20,148 bases of DNA from a virus. The DNA lies in the IMG/VR virus record IMGVR_UViG_3300044633_000100, positions 1-20,148 of that record. One strand, given 5' to 3'. The notes under the pieces are model-generated. The model was given only the letters and a program-made list of their open reading frames with translations, did no database searches and was not told the origin of the DNA. Position 1 is the stretch's first letter, and the number at the start of each line of letters is the position of its first letter. This document shows positions 1 to 6,912 of the stretch, piece after piece. The position numbers and the translations under genes are program-made.

Positions 1-300
1 AGTCGAGGCAAGATTGGAGGTAGTGCCTGTAGTTAGATTGGACAGTCCACCAGTATCACCAGTAGTCGTAACATTTGTATCGGTGGTTGTTGGTAAACCA
101 GTAACGGCTGTTGTGGGGGTTGTGTATAAGCTGTAGGCTTGATTGATTGATGGTGTAGCAACACCTAAATTGTTTAGATAATCAAGAGCTAATTGTTGAT
201 TAGTGGCATTATCACCACCAGCCAAGCCCGTGAACTCTTCGTAAGCATCCGCAATCTCTTGAGGTGTGCTTGAGGCTGAAAGTCTTTCAAACAGTGCCAT
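1..300 (-). CDS. Unidentified phage protein, 5' part only (runs off the left edge)
   Basis: An ATG at 300-298 opens a frame that stays open for 100 codons to the window edge, so the gene continues outside. It lies two bases after the stop of the 86-aa gene. The product starts MALFERLSASSTPQEIADAY and is acidic and helical for about 50 residues. It then becomes very rich in Thr and Gly (for example TTTDTNVTTTGDTGG). I do not recognise a domain. Its place after the nozzle gene suggests a virion protein, possibly one ejected with the DNA or an internal tail protein, but that is inference from position only. The reading frame itself is well supported by the tight spacing and uninterrupted length. 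Confidence 0.75.
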   Translation of the reverse strand, partial: MALFERLSASSTPQEIADAYEEFTGLAGGDNATNQQLALDYLNNLGVATPSINQAYSLYTTPTTAVTGLPTTTDTNVTTTGDTGGLSNLTTGTTSNLAST

Positions 301-302
301 GT

Positions 303-563
303 TCAGTTCACCGATGGGTTAACAGCGTTGACAAGGGCTTCAGCCCATTCTTGCCAGTCGTCGTAGATGAAGGGGCCGGGGATGCCCTCATTCGTAAACA
401 CATCAATAGCCTTCAAACCAGACGCCCAATCTTTCCAATTTGTGTTTGCATCTGGAATAGCTAGTTGCTGTGCCGCGTACTGCTCGCACATGAGCGACGC
501 CCACGACTCAAAGGTGTGATACCTTGGGTCGTAGACTGGATTTGTGTTGAGTATGGTTGCCAT
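303..563 (-). CDS. Small phage protein of unknown function (86 aa)
   Basis: The ATG at 563 overlaps the stop of the nozzle gene by one base (TAATG), which supports both the start and translational coupling. The product is acidic and rich in Trp and Tyr (for example YDDWQEWAEAL near the C-terminus), with no signal peptide or membrane span. It looks like a compact soluble protein. It sits between the nozzle gene and the Thr-rich partial gene, so a role in virion assembly or the tail tip is plausible, but nothing in the sequence proves one. I do not recognise the family by name. Confidence 0.8.
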   Translation of the reverse strand: MATILNTNPVYDPRYHTFESWASLMCEQYAAQQLAIPDANTNWKDWASGLKAIDVFTNEGIPGPFIYDDWQEWAEALVNAVNPSVN

Positions 564-2803
564 TATGGTCTCACGTCACCTAAGTCGGCGTCTAAGAGGA
601 TTTTACCAACTTGATAATTTCCACCAGCCACGTTAGAGACAAACTTCAACCTCAACTCACGTCGTTGTTCACGCATGTCAACCTTGCCTGTGTTTGGGCT
701 AAATGTGTACGCAGAAGACGTTACGTCTTGGGACTGAGCAAATGATCGTCCAGTAACGTACAGCTCCATGTCTCCGCTTTGAATGAAGTCAGGTTCCACA
801 CGTTCTAAGCGTAGCCACTTGTTCTCACCGACTGGGGAGGGCTGGGAGGGGCCTCCTGAGACTAACCCCAAGTCATTTGTCTCAAAGTAAGACTCAATCG
901 CCACCGAGAGAGCGCCACTAACCTTGTCTGTACCAATCTCGTTTTGATACAAAGACACAAAGTCCATTAGAGTAGCAACAGTCAAGACAAACCCAGCACC
1001 GCTCGGAATTGATGCAGACAGGGTGTTACCGACTGCATAGTTCTTGCCATGACCATTGATCACTACAGAAGTCACAATACCGCCTGCAACCGTGATATTT
1101 GCTGTAGCCAATGTGCCAGCACCGCCAGTTAAAGGGGTGTTGTTGTACGTACCATTGGTGTATCCTGCGCCACCGTTTGTGATGGTCGCAGTTAAAATAC
1201 CGCCCACAGCGTTGATATTCCAATCAGCGGCGATTGGGAATTGGAAGATTTGGGAGAAGTACCCAGCAGAGCGCTGAGCACCTGAAGCTAAACCTGTGTC
1301 GTACCAAGTGTTCTCACGCACATTGTAGATGACTGCATCTGTACATTCAGTAGCAGTACCACGTGGATAGAACCACCAAATTTCACCAAAACGAGGAACT
1401 TTGGTAACCCAAACCTTTTCGCGCTGGGCATAGTTTAGGTTGTCAAAGAAGTAGTTCTGGTTCATGTTGTTTGGGATCTCTTTCACAACACCGTTGTAGA
1501 GCAAGAACCTGTCAACACCACACCAATAATAGATACCGTCATACTCAATCACAGACTGAGAGGACAGGATAGATGACTGAGAAGAGATCAAGTCATAGCG
1601 CCAAAACTGAGGGGGTGTACCAGCACCACCGATGTAGGACACACGGATCAGTGAGTCAAGGCTCCAAAACAGCCCAGAAGGCGCGTTTGAACCGCCTCGC
1701 ACTGGTAGCCCTTGGACAATCTTTCCTGTGGCTACAGAGACCTCATTTGCATCAGCAGAAACCCAATCTTGGACATTACCCGCGCCTGAGTTCCTAATCA
1801 GCCCGTCATTGCCGTACACAAAAACGTACGGGTGAAGAGTTACCACGCCACCAGACACCGAGACATTGTTGTCAAACGTAAGCGTAGAGGCGCCAGAAGT
1901 TGTGGCGGCGTTAGAGATCACCACGTCTTGAATTTGACCCATGGTGAAGACCAAACCAGTCGTTGTTCCCGCCGTGGTAACAATTGCCCCACCGCCAGAA
2001 GACGCTGACAAGGTGAAGGTCGTGGAGAAGTTAGTGGCGATGATGAAGTACGTCACGCCAGAGGTAATACCTGTAGCGGTACCAGTCAAAGTACCAGAAA
2101 CGGCTACTGTTTGACCAACATACAAACCAGTTGTTGCGGTGCAAGAACACTGACCAGCAATGCCCGTAACAGCTACAGCGTTCAACACAGGAACTCGTAG
2201 GTTCGTAGACACAACCGTTGTGTTAGCAGGAATACCTGTACCTGAGATGCTTTGACCAGCACCAATCAAAAGATCTTGGGTAGACAAGTACATTGTCGTG
2301 GTCGAATTCAAGAACACGGAGCTTGTGAACACGCCAAGAGCCGCCAATGACGTGCCAGTGATATTGCCACCCAAGACAGGGGTGTTGACGTTGTTGTCAA
2401 TGATGGTGAGGTTGCGACCGGGGTGCGCCAACAGCAAGTTATCCCCAGACCCACTCACGTCATAGAACGTATCAAACTGCCACAAGTTATCCGCGTTTGC
2501 TGTAAAGTTAGACAGCGTCATGTCCGTAATGCCAGAACCAATACCGCTGTTGTTGATTGGAAGCAACTGCAAGCCACCAGAATACCCACTGAACACGTTG
2601 TTAAAGGTCTGTTGAGGGTTAAGGTACATCCCACGAGAAGGGCCTGCCAAGTCGTTCACAATCTCACGAAACCCACCCATCTTACGTGGGCGACCACGTT
2701 GGAAGCGAACCCAACGACCGTCGTTGTAGAACTCTTTGTCAAAGACAGTTCCATCGCGCTGGATGCCCGGCTTCGTGTCAAGCGCAAATACCTTCTTGGT
2801 CAT
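563..2803 (-). CDS. P22 gp10-like tail nozzle / packaged-DNA stabilisation protein with two inserted beta modules
   Basis: In P22-type podoviruses gp10 forms the nozzle under the adaptor ring and helps keep packaged DNA in. This 746-aa product has the expected start: GIQRDGT at 13-19, then DGRWVRFQRGRPRKMGGFRE at about 28-47. Its core is beta-propeller-like (about 318-530 and 613-746), with repeated aromatic strands such as GIYYWCGVDRFLLYNG and KVPRFGEIWWFYP. Two low-complexity Thr/Gly-rich modules interrupt it: about 155-310 (including GQSISGTGIPANTT and TGLYVGQTVAVSGTLTG), and about 535-612 (including ITNGGAGYTNGTYNNTPLTG). The start overlaps the upstream fibre stop (TAATG). The length exceeds P22 gp10 (about 470 aa), and the insertions account for the excess. 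The family call rests on motif resemblance, not a search. Confidence 0.7.
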   Translation of the reverse strand: MTKKVFALDTKPGIQRDGTVFDKEFYNDGRWVRFQRGRPRKMGGFREIVNDLAGPSRGMYLNPQQTFNNVFSGYSGGLQLLPINNSGIGSGITDMTLSNFTANADNLWQFDTFYDVSGSGDNLLLAHPGRNLTIIDNNVNTPVLGGNITGTSLAALGVFTSSVFLNSTTTMYLSTQDLLIGAGQSISGTGIPANTTVVSTNLRVPVLNAVAVTGIAGQCSCTATTGLYVGQTVAVSGTLTGTATGITSGVTYFIIATNFSTTFTLSASSGGGAIVTTAGTTTGLVFTMGQIQDVVISNAATTSGASTLTFDNNVSVSGGVVTLHPYVFVYGNDGLIRNSGAGNVQDWVSADANEVSVATGKIVQGLPVRGGSNAPSGLFWSLDSLIRVSYIGGAGTPPQFWRYDLISSQSSILSSQSVIEYDGIYYWCGVDRFLLYNGVVKEIPNNMNQNYFFDNLNYAQREKVWVTKVPRFGEIWWFYPRGTATECTDAVIYNVRENTWYDTGLASGAQRSAGYFSQIFQFPIAADWNINAVGGILTATITNGGAGYTNGTYNNTPLTGGAGTLATANITVAGGIVTSVVINGHGKNYAVGNTLSASIPSGAGFVLTVATLMDFVSLYQNEIGTDKVSGALSVAIESYFETNDLGLVSGGPSQPSPVGENKWLRLERVEPDFIQSGDMELYVTGRSFAQSQDVTSSAYTFSPNTGKVDMREQRRELRLKFVSNVAGGNYQVGKILLDADLGDVRP

Positions 2804-4035
2804 TAGAACGTACCCCCAGCAATACCTGTTGAGAACGTACCTGATCCAGTAACTGTCACGCCAGTTGCGGTTGCTTTAAACCTTTGCGTACCAAGCACTG
2901 AAACACCAAACTCACCTGCCGCGGGTCGATACACGCCAGTGTTTGTTTCCGCCGCAAAGTTTAGAGAAGGGGTTCCCACCGTGCCATCCAACAAACTCAC
3001 CGTAGAGGCGCCAGCTTGGGTGGTGTTGGCGTTAAGAAAGTTGGTTCCGTCGCAGATAAGGGTGGCTTGTTGCCCCGGTGGTATCGTTGCCGTAAACCCC
3101 AACCCTGTCGTCACCGTAAGGCTAAAACCGTTGTCCGTTGTTTGGTTCGAGATGACGTACAAGTTCACAATAGGTGGGAACGTCACCACCACGTTGCTTG
3201 TCAGATTACCAACGTACTCTTGGATGTTGTTTGCCGCCTCGTTGTTCGTCAGCAGAACAGCTCCACCAGTCACGCTCTTTGTAAGTGAAGTAAACGCAAA
3301 CTGTGAACTAACGCCATAACCAACGGTTACGTAGGCAGTTCCTGTACATACAATAAATGCTGACTCTGTTGGGTTAAACGTCTTAGTAGAGTTACCATCT
3401 ATCAGCTCAGCACCAGTACAAGAGATCGTGAAGGATCCAGTACCGTTGTTCTTAAACAAAGTAAACCAGTTATTGCCAAGGGTGGCCGCGGCTGGGAGCG
3501 TTGCCACACCAGATCCGCCAGACCACACACGAGTCTGCGCTCTGTCGGTTACCGCAAAGGTAGTTCCTGTAGTAATCGCAGAACTTGGGTGGCTTTGATT
3601 AAGGGTAGCACCGCTGGCAACCAAACCGTACCCAGCTAGGGTAGCGGCGTCAGCTCCAGATGAACCAGCACCAAAAGCAATGACACCCCAAGTACCCTGA
3701 GCGTTTGCGTTGGTAGTGATGTAGATGTACTTGGACTCGCCAGCGGCTACAGACACAATCGTGTTTACGCCTGCGTAGTCTTTGACCGTAAAAGTGTTCG
3801 CACCAATGTTGCGGATCAGCGCGTCGTTGCCAACCGAGGTTTGATTAGCGGGAGGCATAAACAGGCTCAAGCTACCAGCAGTAGCGGTCACCTGCATGAT
3901 GCGGGGGGCAAAGTCGGTGCTTGTCGTGCTGTTGCTAGGCCAGTTTAACTGCGTGTTAGCAGACAGCGTAACCGCACGAAAGCTTACGTCCGTTGGCTGG
4001 ATTACGTCACCAGTGAAGGGGCTTACATAGCTCAT
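2803..4035 (-). CDS. Phage tail fibre-like protein (410 aa)
   Basis: A beta-rich, Ser/Thr/Gly/Asn-rich virion protein, likely a trimeric fibre or spike. The N-terminus (MSYVSPFTGDVIQPTDVSFR) precedes two similar beta units. Each has a long stretch ending in a hydrophobic strand: MPPANQTSVGNDALIRNIG at about 80-100, and LPAAATLGNNWFTLFKNNG at about 180-198. The last 60 residues follow the common phage-fibre tail pattern TPSLNFAAETNTGVYRPAAG, then a TGVTVTGSGTF strand and the terminal GGTF. The start shares ATGA with the upstream stop. The last codons GGG GGT ACG TTC put a Shine-Dalgarno-like G run just before the TAATG that starts the nozzle gene. Location between adaptor-like and nozzle genes suggests attachment near the tail hub. 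Confidence 0.7.
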   Translation of the reverse strand: MSYVSPFTGDVIQPTDVSFRAVTLSANTQLNWPSNSTTSTDFAPRIMQVTATAGSLSLFMPPANQTSVGNDALIRNIGANTFTVKDYAGVNTIVSVAAGESKYIYITTNANAQGTWGVIAFGAGSSGADAATLAGYGLVASGATLNQSHPSSAITTGTTFAVTDRAQTRVWSGGSGVATLPAAATLGNNWFTLFKNNGTGSFTISCTGAELIDGNSTKTFNPTESAFIVCTGTAYVTVGYGVSSQFAFTSLTKSVTGGAVLLTNNEAANNIQEYVGNLTSNVVVTFPPIVNLYVISNQTTDNGFSLTVTTGLGFTATIPPGQQATLICDGTNFLNANTTQAGASTVSLLDGTVGTPSLNFAAETNTGVYRPAAGEFGVSVLGTQRFKATATGVTVTGSGTFSTGIAGGTF

Positions 4036-4667
4036 GAATCCACCGCTATAGCTTGACGATCAGCCACACGCAACTTGTCCTCAGCCGTCAAAGTATCCAT
4101 GATCAGTTTGTATTGAGCCTGCCACATAGGAATGCGGTCGTCATTCTTAAGGAACGGCATCGCCTGAAGCAAGGAGCCATAAAGCAACGCTTGAGGAGCG
4201 TAGATGGTGAACCAATTGGTTTGGTTAGAGCTGTCCAAAGGCTGAACACGCTCGTAGTACAGAACCTCAAAAGCGTAGGCTACGTCAGGCGTAGGAGCGA
4301 TGAGCCAATTGGAGTAGTCGTAGTCAGCGTAGTAGACAGGAGTGCCTGTCGCAGTCGGAGAAGGCCAATATTCCCTCAGATACTCATACTTGCGAAGCAA
4401 AACTGGCTGGCGCGCTCCACCAACTGTGATGTTCATAGACACCGTTTTGTGCCAACGAGCTGGCTTGGCTATGGTAGAAGTCCCAATCACCATGTTGCTG
4501 GTGTTGACCGTCAAGTTACCCAAAAACTTGATCTGAGAGGCTATAACCTGCTCAGCCAACATGATAAACAGAGGGATCTTGTCCAGCGTGGCGGTGTCAT
4601 TACGCTCCAAATAGGATTGGATGTTTTCGACCAAGCTGTCATAGGTCATAACACTTGCAGTCGCCAT
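4032..4667 (-). CDS. Head-tail adaptor-like protein (SU10/gp6 adaptor type, 211 aa)
   Basis: Adaptor proteins form the ring between portal and nozzle in short-tailed phages. The product starts with a helical segment (MTYDSLVENIQSYLERND, then PLFIMLAEQVIASQIK) and has a central aromatic beta region (PVYYADYDYSNWLIAPTPD). A helical C-terminal part follows (YAPQALLYGSLLQAMPFLKN, then WQAQYKLIMDTL). This helix-beta-helix plan fits the SU10-type adaptor family I recognise from phage genomes, but no search was run. The ATG at 4667 has a strong Shine-Dalgarno (AGAGGTGA) a few bases upstream. It is the first gene after the only clear promoter-like gap in the window, and its stop overlaps the next start (ATGA). 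Confidence 0.6.
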   Translation of the reverse strand: MATASVMTYDSLVENIQSYLERNDTATLDKIPLFIMLAEQVIASQIKFLGNLTVNTSNMVIGTSTIAKPARWHKTVSMNITVGGARQPVLLRKYEYLREYWPSPTATGTPVYYADYDYSNWLIAPTPDVAYAFEVLYYERVQPLDSSNQTNWFTIYAPQALLYGSLLQAMPFLKNDDRIPMWQAQYKLIMDTLTAEDKLRVADRQAIAVDS

Positions 4668-4671
4668 GCGT

Positions 4672-4723
4672 TCACCTCTTAAATTCGTTGAGACATTTTA
4701 GTATGCCTTTTAACTTGTGACAA
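4672..4723 (-). promoter_or_regulatory. Sigma70-like promoter and ribosome binding site before the distal tail genes
   Basis: On the minus strand TTGTCA (4723-4718, 5 of 6 matches to TTGACA) is followed after exactly 17 bases by TAAAAT (4700-4695, 5 of 6 matches to TATAAT). Transcription would start near 4688. The AGAGGTGA Shine-Dalgarno lies at about 4679-4672, upstream of the ATG at 4667. It fills most of the 58-base gap between holin and adaptor, the longest non-coding stretch here. It would let the adaptor, fibre and nozzle genes be expressed independently of the upstream operon. Activity is inferred from sequence alone. Confidence 0.55.
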
Positions 4724-4725
4724 GG

Positions 4726-5163
4726 CTACTTGCTTGCCACGCCCTTAGTCTTCTCAAAAGAACGCATACCAGCGATTCCAAGGATCCCAGACAGGATGAC
4801 CCAAAGTTGGTCAGCATCCAGTACAGGAGGAGGATCCATGCCAACAGGAACCCAACCCATAGCCTGCAAGTACTTCCAACACCATTGGAAAAGCGGGTAA
4901 AGCAGGAACTGGTAGCCCATAGCCGCCACGCCGATCCAACCGATGGCAGGTCGCCAGCCACTGACAAACACGCTACTGGACGAGGCTTCGATCTTGTTGA
5001 CCTCAATCTGGGCTAAGTCTGTAGCCTGATCAATGCGCTTCTCTTCCAGATCGAGCTTTCGTTGCTCGATCTCCATTTCCATCTTCTCTTTGTCAGTGGT
5101 GATCAGGTCGCCTGCAACCTTACCCACGGCTTCAATAATGGATCCAACAGCTAGTAAGCTCAT
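4726..5163 (-). CDS. Holin, GTA-holin 3TM type (145 aa)
   Basis: Holins open the inner membrane to time lysis and release the endolysin. Residues 1-22 are a short hydrophobic or amphipathic segment. Residues 23-60 form a highly charged helix (KEKMEMEIEQRKLDLEEKR). This is followed by the family hallmark FVSGWRPAIGW (66-76), a membrane span at about 72-95, and a second span at about 119-135 (LWVILSGILGIAGM). The layout and the SGWRP motif match the 'holin of 3TMs, for gene-transfer release' family known from proteobacterial phages and gene transfer agents. The start ATG overlaps the endolysin stop (ATGA), so the two are coupled. The downstream neighbour is separated by a promoter-like gap. Confidence 0.85.
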   Translation of the reverse strand: MSLLAVGSIIEAVGKVAGDLITTDKEKMEMEIEQRKLDLEEKRIDQATDLAQIEVNKIEASSSSVFVSGWRPAIGWIGVAAMGYQFLLYPLFQWCWKYLQAMGWVPVGMDPPPVLDADQLWVILSGILGIAGMRSFEKTKGVASK

Positions 5164-5675
5164 GCTAGACCTTTCAGTGTGCGATTGATCCAGCCCTTAA
5201 GGAACTTGACCTGCACAGGGTTTTTGTTGCAAATTTCAACGTAACGAGCAATTTTTGCCAACGCATACGATTCTTTGAACCGCTGACCATCCGTAACTTG
5301 GTTGAGCTTTTCGATGGTTTTAGCCCCTATCCCACCGTCAGGGGTAGCTCCAACAATCAATTGCGCAAGCTTTACAGCCATGCCCATGCCTGCATTTACC
5401 CCAAAGTTAAAGATGGTATTCGCAACCTCTTGGTTGTTGATCTCGTTCCCACGCATCTTGTCCCAAAACTCCACGCGGTAGAACTCACGCACCATAGGGG
5501 TCAGGGAGCCGCCAAATTCTTTCTTGTCCACAAGCGCCCAACCGTTCCATTGTGGGTTCTTGTTACGAGCAATTCCTGCATAGGTCATACCCCCAGTGTC
5601 GCCTGCGACTTCATGGAGGACGTAACCGCCCTCATCCCTAATCATTTGCTCAAAGGCTGGTTCAAACTGTGCCAT
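5160..5675 (-). CDS. Endolysin, glycoside hydrolase 108 family (171 aa)
   Basis: This muramidase-type endolysin cleaves peptidoglycan. From the chosen ATG at 5675 it reads MAQFEPAFEQMIRDEGGYV. E15 in the D-E-G-G-Y motif is the expected catalytic glutamate of GH108. DTGGMTYAGIAR (about 26-37) completes the active-site region. The C-terminal half (VNAGMGMAVKLAQLIVG, then TPDGGIGAKTIEKLN) matches the 'predicted peptidoglycan binding 3' domain usually fused to GH108. There is no signal peptide, so export needs the adjacent holin. An in-frame upstream extension to 5753 would overlap the neighbouring gene by 77 bases and adds an un-conserved tail. The ATG one base after that gene's TAA is much more likely. 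Confidence 0.9.
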   Translation of the reverse strand: MAQFEPAFEQMIRDEGGYVLHEVAGDTGGMTYAGIARNKNPQWNGWALVDKKEFGGSLTPMVREFYRVEFWDKMRGNEINNQEVANTIFNFGVNAGMGMAVKLAQLIVGATPDGGIGAKTIEKLNQVTDGQRFKESYALAKIARYVEICNKNPVQVKFLKGWINRTLKGLA

Positions 5676-5676
5676 G

Positions 5677-5973
5677 TTAGTCTTTCTTACAAGGTGCTTC
5701 TGACTTTTTAGAGTCGTCATTTTGCATGAGTTTGATACCAGACAGGAACCCAATCATGCCGCCGATAAGAGTAGAAAAAGCGGGTGAAATCATCTTGAAA
5801 ATTTCTGCGTTGTCCACTTCCTTTGCCCACAGACCCAACATAAAGCTGACCACCATTGCCAACACGGAGATACATAGGGTTGTGCTTACCATGAGCGTGA
5901 CGTACAGAGTCAGCTTGTCCCTCGTGTCTGGTGTGGGCTTGGAGGGAGTTTTGGGTACTGGCTTTCTGGTCAT
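5677..5973 (-). CDS. Two-span membrane protein of the lysis cassette (98 aa)
   Basis: The N-terminus is basic and proline-rich (MTRKPVPKTPSKPTPDTRDK). A long hydrophobic segment follows at about 24-50 and a second, glycine-rich span at about 62-82 (STLIGGMIGFLSGIKL). The C-terminus is charged and hydrophilic. The position directly before endolysin and holin suggests a lysis role, such as a second holin, an antiholin or a pinholin-like protein. The sequence alone cannot choose among these. The start shares ATGA with the preceding stop, and the stop lies one base before the endolysin ATG. Membrane topology is read by eye. Confidence 0.8.
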   Translation of the reverse strand: MTRKPVPKTPSKPTPDTRDKLTLYVTLMVSTTLCISVLAMVVSFMLGLWAKEVDNAEIFKMISPAFSTLIGGMIGFLSGIKLMQNDDSKKSEAPCKKD

Positions 5974-6209
5974 ACAAGTTTGTCAATCTCGCGTTTAAGG
6001 TTTGTGATGTCAATGTTCAGCGTTATCTGCCTCATCCTATATTCATAAATCTCATACTCATACTGGTGAAACTTCTTCACCGTATTGTCAATCTGCACCT
6101 GCAAAGCGTGTTCAGCGTTTTGCTTTTCCACCCTTTTTATGAACAGCTCCTGTTGCACCATCGCTTGAGGCTGTACGACTGGATACCACTTGTCGTAACT
6201 GATCTTCAT
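5970..6209 (-). CDS. Small coiled-coil protein, possible lysis accessory (79 aa)
   Basis: A soluble, highly charged helical protein. Residues 18-75 are nearly all coiled-coil-like (QELFIKRVEKQNAEHALQVQ; YEIYEYRMRQITLNIDITNL). It has no signal peptide and no membrane span, so it lacks the N-terminal anchor expected of an Rz-type spanin. It shares ATGA overlaps with both neighbours: its start with the secreted 95-aa gene, its stop with the two-span membrane gene. Function is unknown; lysis involvement is inferred only from position. Confidence 0.75.
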   Translation of the reverse strand: MKISYDKWYPVVQPQAMVQQELFIKRVEKQNAEHALQVQIDNTVKKFHQYEYEIYEYRMRQITLNIDITNLKREIDKLV

Positions 6210-6493
6210 TTCTTTTCACGTTTAAGCGCCTCTTCATAACCACGCAAAATTAAAGCTCGAGCTTCTGCCGAGTCTGCTGTACCCGCCCACATGGGTAGGT
6301 TGTTCCAAATGACCACATAGTCTTCTGGTTTGCAATACTGTGCGTTGTTCTTTAGCCATGCAACCATTTGTTGATGGCGCTCGGATGGGTTGTGGATTGT
6401 GTAACCTATGCCATAGAACTCTCGGACGTGACAGCCATTCTTGGCTACGGCTCCAACTAGCCCCAACAGCAGTAACAGAAGAAGCCATCGCAT
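6206..6493 (-). CDS. Secreted small protein of the lysis region (95 aa)
   Basis: The start MRWLLLLLLLGLVGAVAKNG is a clear signal peptide with probable cleavage after the AVA. There is no canonical lipobox, although a Cys follows at 21. The mature part has Cys at 21 and 54, which could form a periplasmic disulphide. It contains REFYGIGYTIHNPSERHQQM and the Trp-rich IWNNLPMWAG, and ends in a charged helix (ARALILRGYEEALKREKK). A periplasmic lysis accessory (for example an outer-membrane spanin-like or regulator role) is possible but unproven. The ATG at 6493 follows the stop of the 30-aa peptide by three bases, and the stop overlaps the next start. Confidence 0.75.
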   Translation of the reverse strand: MRWLLLLLLLGLVGAVAKNGCHVREFYGIGYTIHNPSERHQQMVAWLKNNAQYCKPEDYVVIWNNLPMWAGTADSAEARALILRGYEEALKREKK

Positions 6494-6496
6494 TTA

Positions 6497-6589
6497 TCAC
6501 ACTAAAGTCCACGCAATTATGTACGTGCCAAATATAACGAAGGCAACCATAAGAGTCGCCGCAATAAATGCTTCGACCCAATCCCACAT
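6497..6589 (-). CDS. 30-aa single-span membrane peptide
   Basis: Read directly from the bases: ATG at 6589-6587, stop TGA at 6499-6497, 30 residues. It begins MWDWVEAFIAATLMVAFVIF, followed by a further hydrophobic stretch ending WTLV, giving one membrane span across about residues 7-27. It exactly fills the gap between two genes. Its ATG lies one base after the TAG of the XhlA-like gene, and its TGA is three bases before the next ATG. The Shine-Dalgarno is weak, so translation would depend on reinitiation. It resembles the tiny membrane peptides often found in phage lysis cassettes, but I do not recognise a family. Confidence 0.55.
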   Translation of the reverse strand: MWDWVEAFIAATLMVAFVIFGTYIIAWTLV

Positions 6590-6590
6590 G

Positions 6591-6788
6591 CTATAGCCCC
6601 AAGATCTTTTTGACGAGCTCTCCAGCAACGCCCGGGCCGAACAGGACGCAAATAATTACCCCATACAAGAGGTACTCAATCTTGGTCATGCGCTTGTCCC
6701 CATCACGCAAAGAGCGATCTATGCTGTTATAGCGTTCGGTACAGATGGCTTCATGCACGGCAAGCTTAGTCTCCAGTTGTTCCATCAT
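6591..6788 (-). CDS. XhlA-like / holin-associated membrane protein (65 aa)
   Basis: A short helical, charged N-terminal half (EQLETKLAVHEAICTERYNS; IDRSLRDGDKRMTKIEYLL) leads into one C-terminal membrane span (LLYGVIICVLFGPGVAGELV). This organisation matches small haemolysin XhlA-like phage proteins that work with holins. The call rests on that layout and on position in the lysis region. Two adjacent ATGs (6788 and 6785) are possible starts. The AAAGG at about 6796-6792 spaces better to the second, giving 64 aa. The gene overlaps the 48-aa frame upstream by 23 bases and is followed after one base by the 30-aa peptide. Confidence 0.65.
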   Translation of the reverse strand: MMEQLETKLAVHEAICTERYNSIDRSLRDGDKRMTKIEYLLYGVIICVLFGPGVAGELVKKILGL

Positions 6789-6912
6789 CTACCTTTGGAG
6801 GCTTGACTGCTTCTTGAATAGCTTGGATCAATTGGTACACCTCTTGGTAGGGGCGTGTTCCAAGGTAACCAAGAATTTGGTTTACTGTTTCGATGTCCAT
6901 GTTTAGCTTCAT
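6766..6912 (-). CDS. Small soluble protein of unknown function (48 aa)
   Basis: Read directly from the bases: ATG at 6912-6910, TAA at 6768-6766. The start shares ATGA with the stop of the preceding gene. A GGAG lies nine bases upstream inside that gene's last codons, so the start is well placed. The product reads MKLNMDIETVNQILGYLGTR and then a helical stretch (PYQEVYQLIQAIQEAVKPPK) with an acidic tail. The helix has a regular hydrophobic pattern, suggesting a small oligomerising protein. It overlaps the next gene by 23 bases in another frame. No family is recognised. Confidence 0.65.
   Translation of the reverse strand: MKLNMDIETVNQILGYLGTRPYQEVYQLIQAIQEAVKPPKVDDGTTGD

Noticed and set aside
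4053-4682. Long plus-strand open frame (209 codons)
   Set aside because: It mirrors the adaptor-like gene on the minus strand, has unlikely composition (many Arg, His, Gln) and no ribosome binding site. All supported genes here are on the minus strand.
4679-4696. Five-codon leader frame (ATG to TAA) between promoter and adaptor gene
   Set aside because: Its ATG overlaps the putative -10 element and lies upstream of the inferred transcript start, so it is probably not transcribed.
5676-5753. In-frame N-terminal extension of the endolysin
   Set aside because: It overlaps the membrane protein gene for 77 bases and adds residues not typical of GH108. The ATG one base after the preceding stop fits far better.
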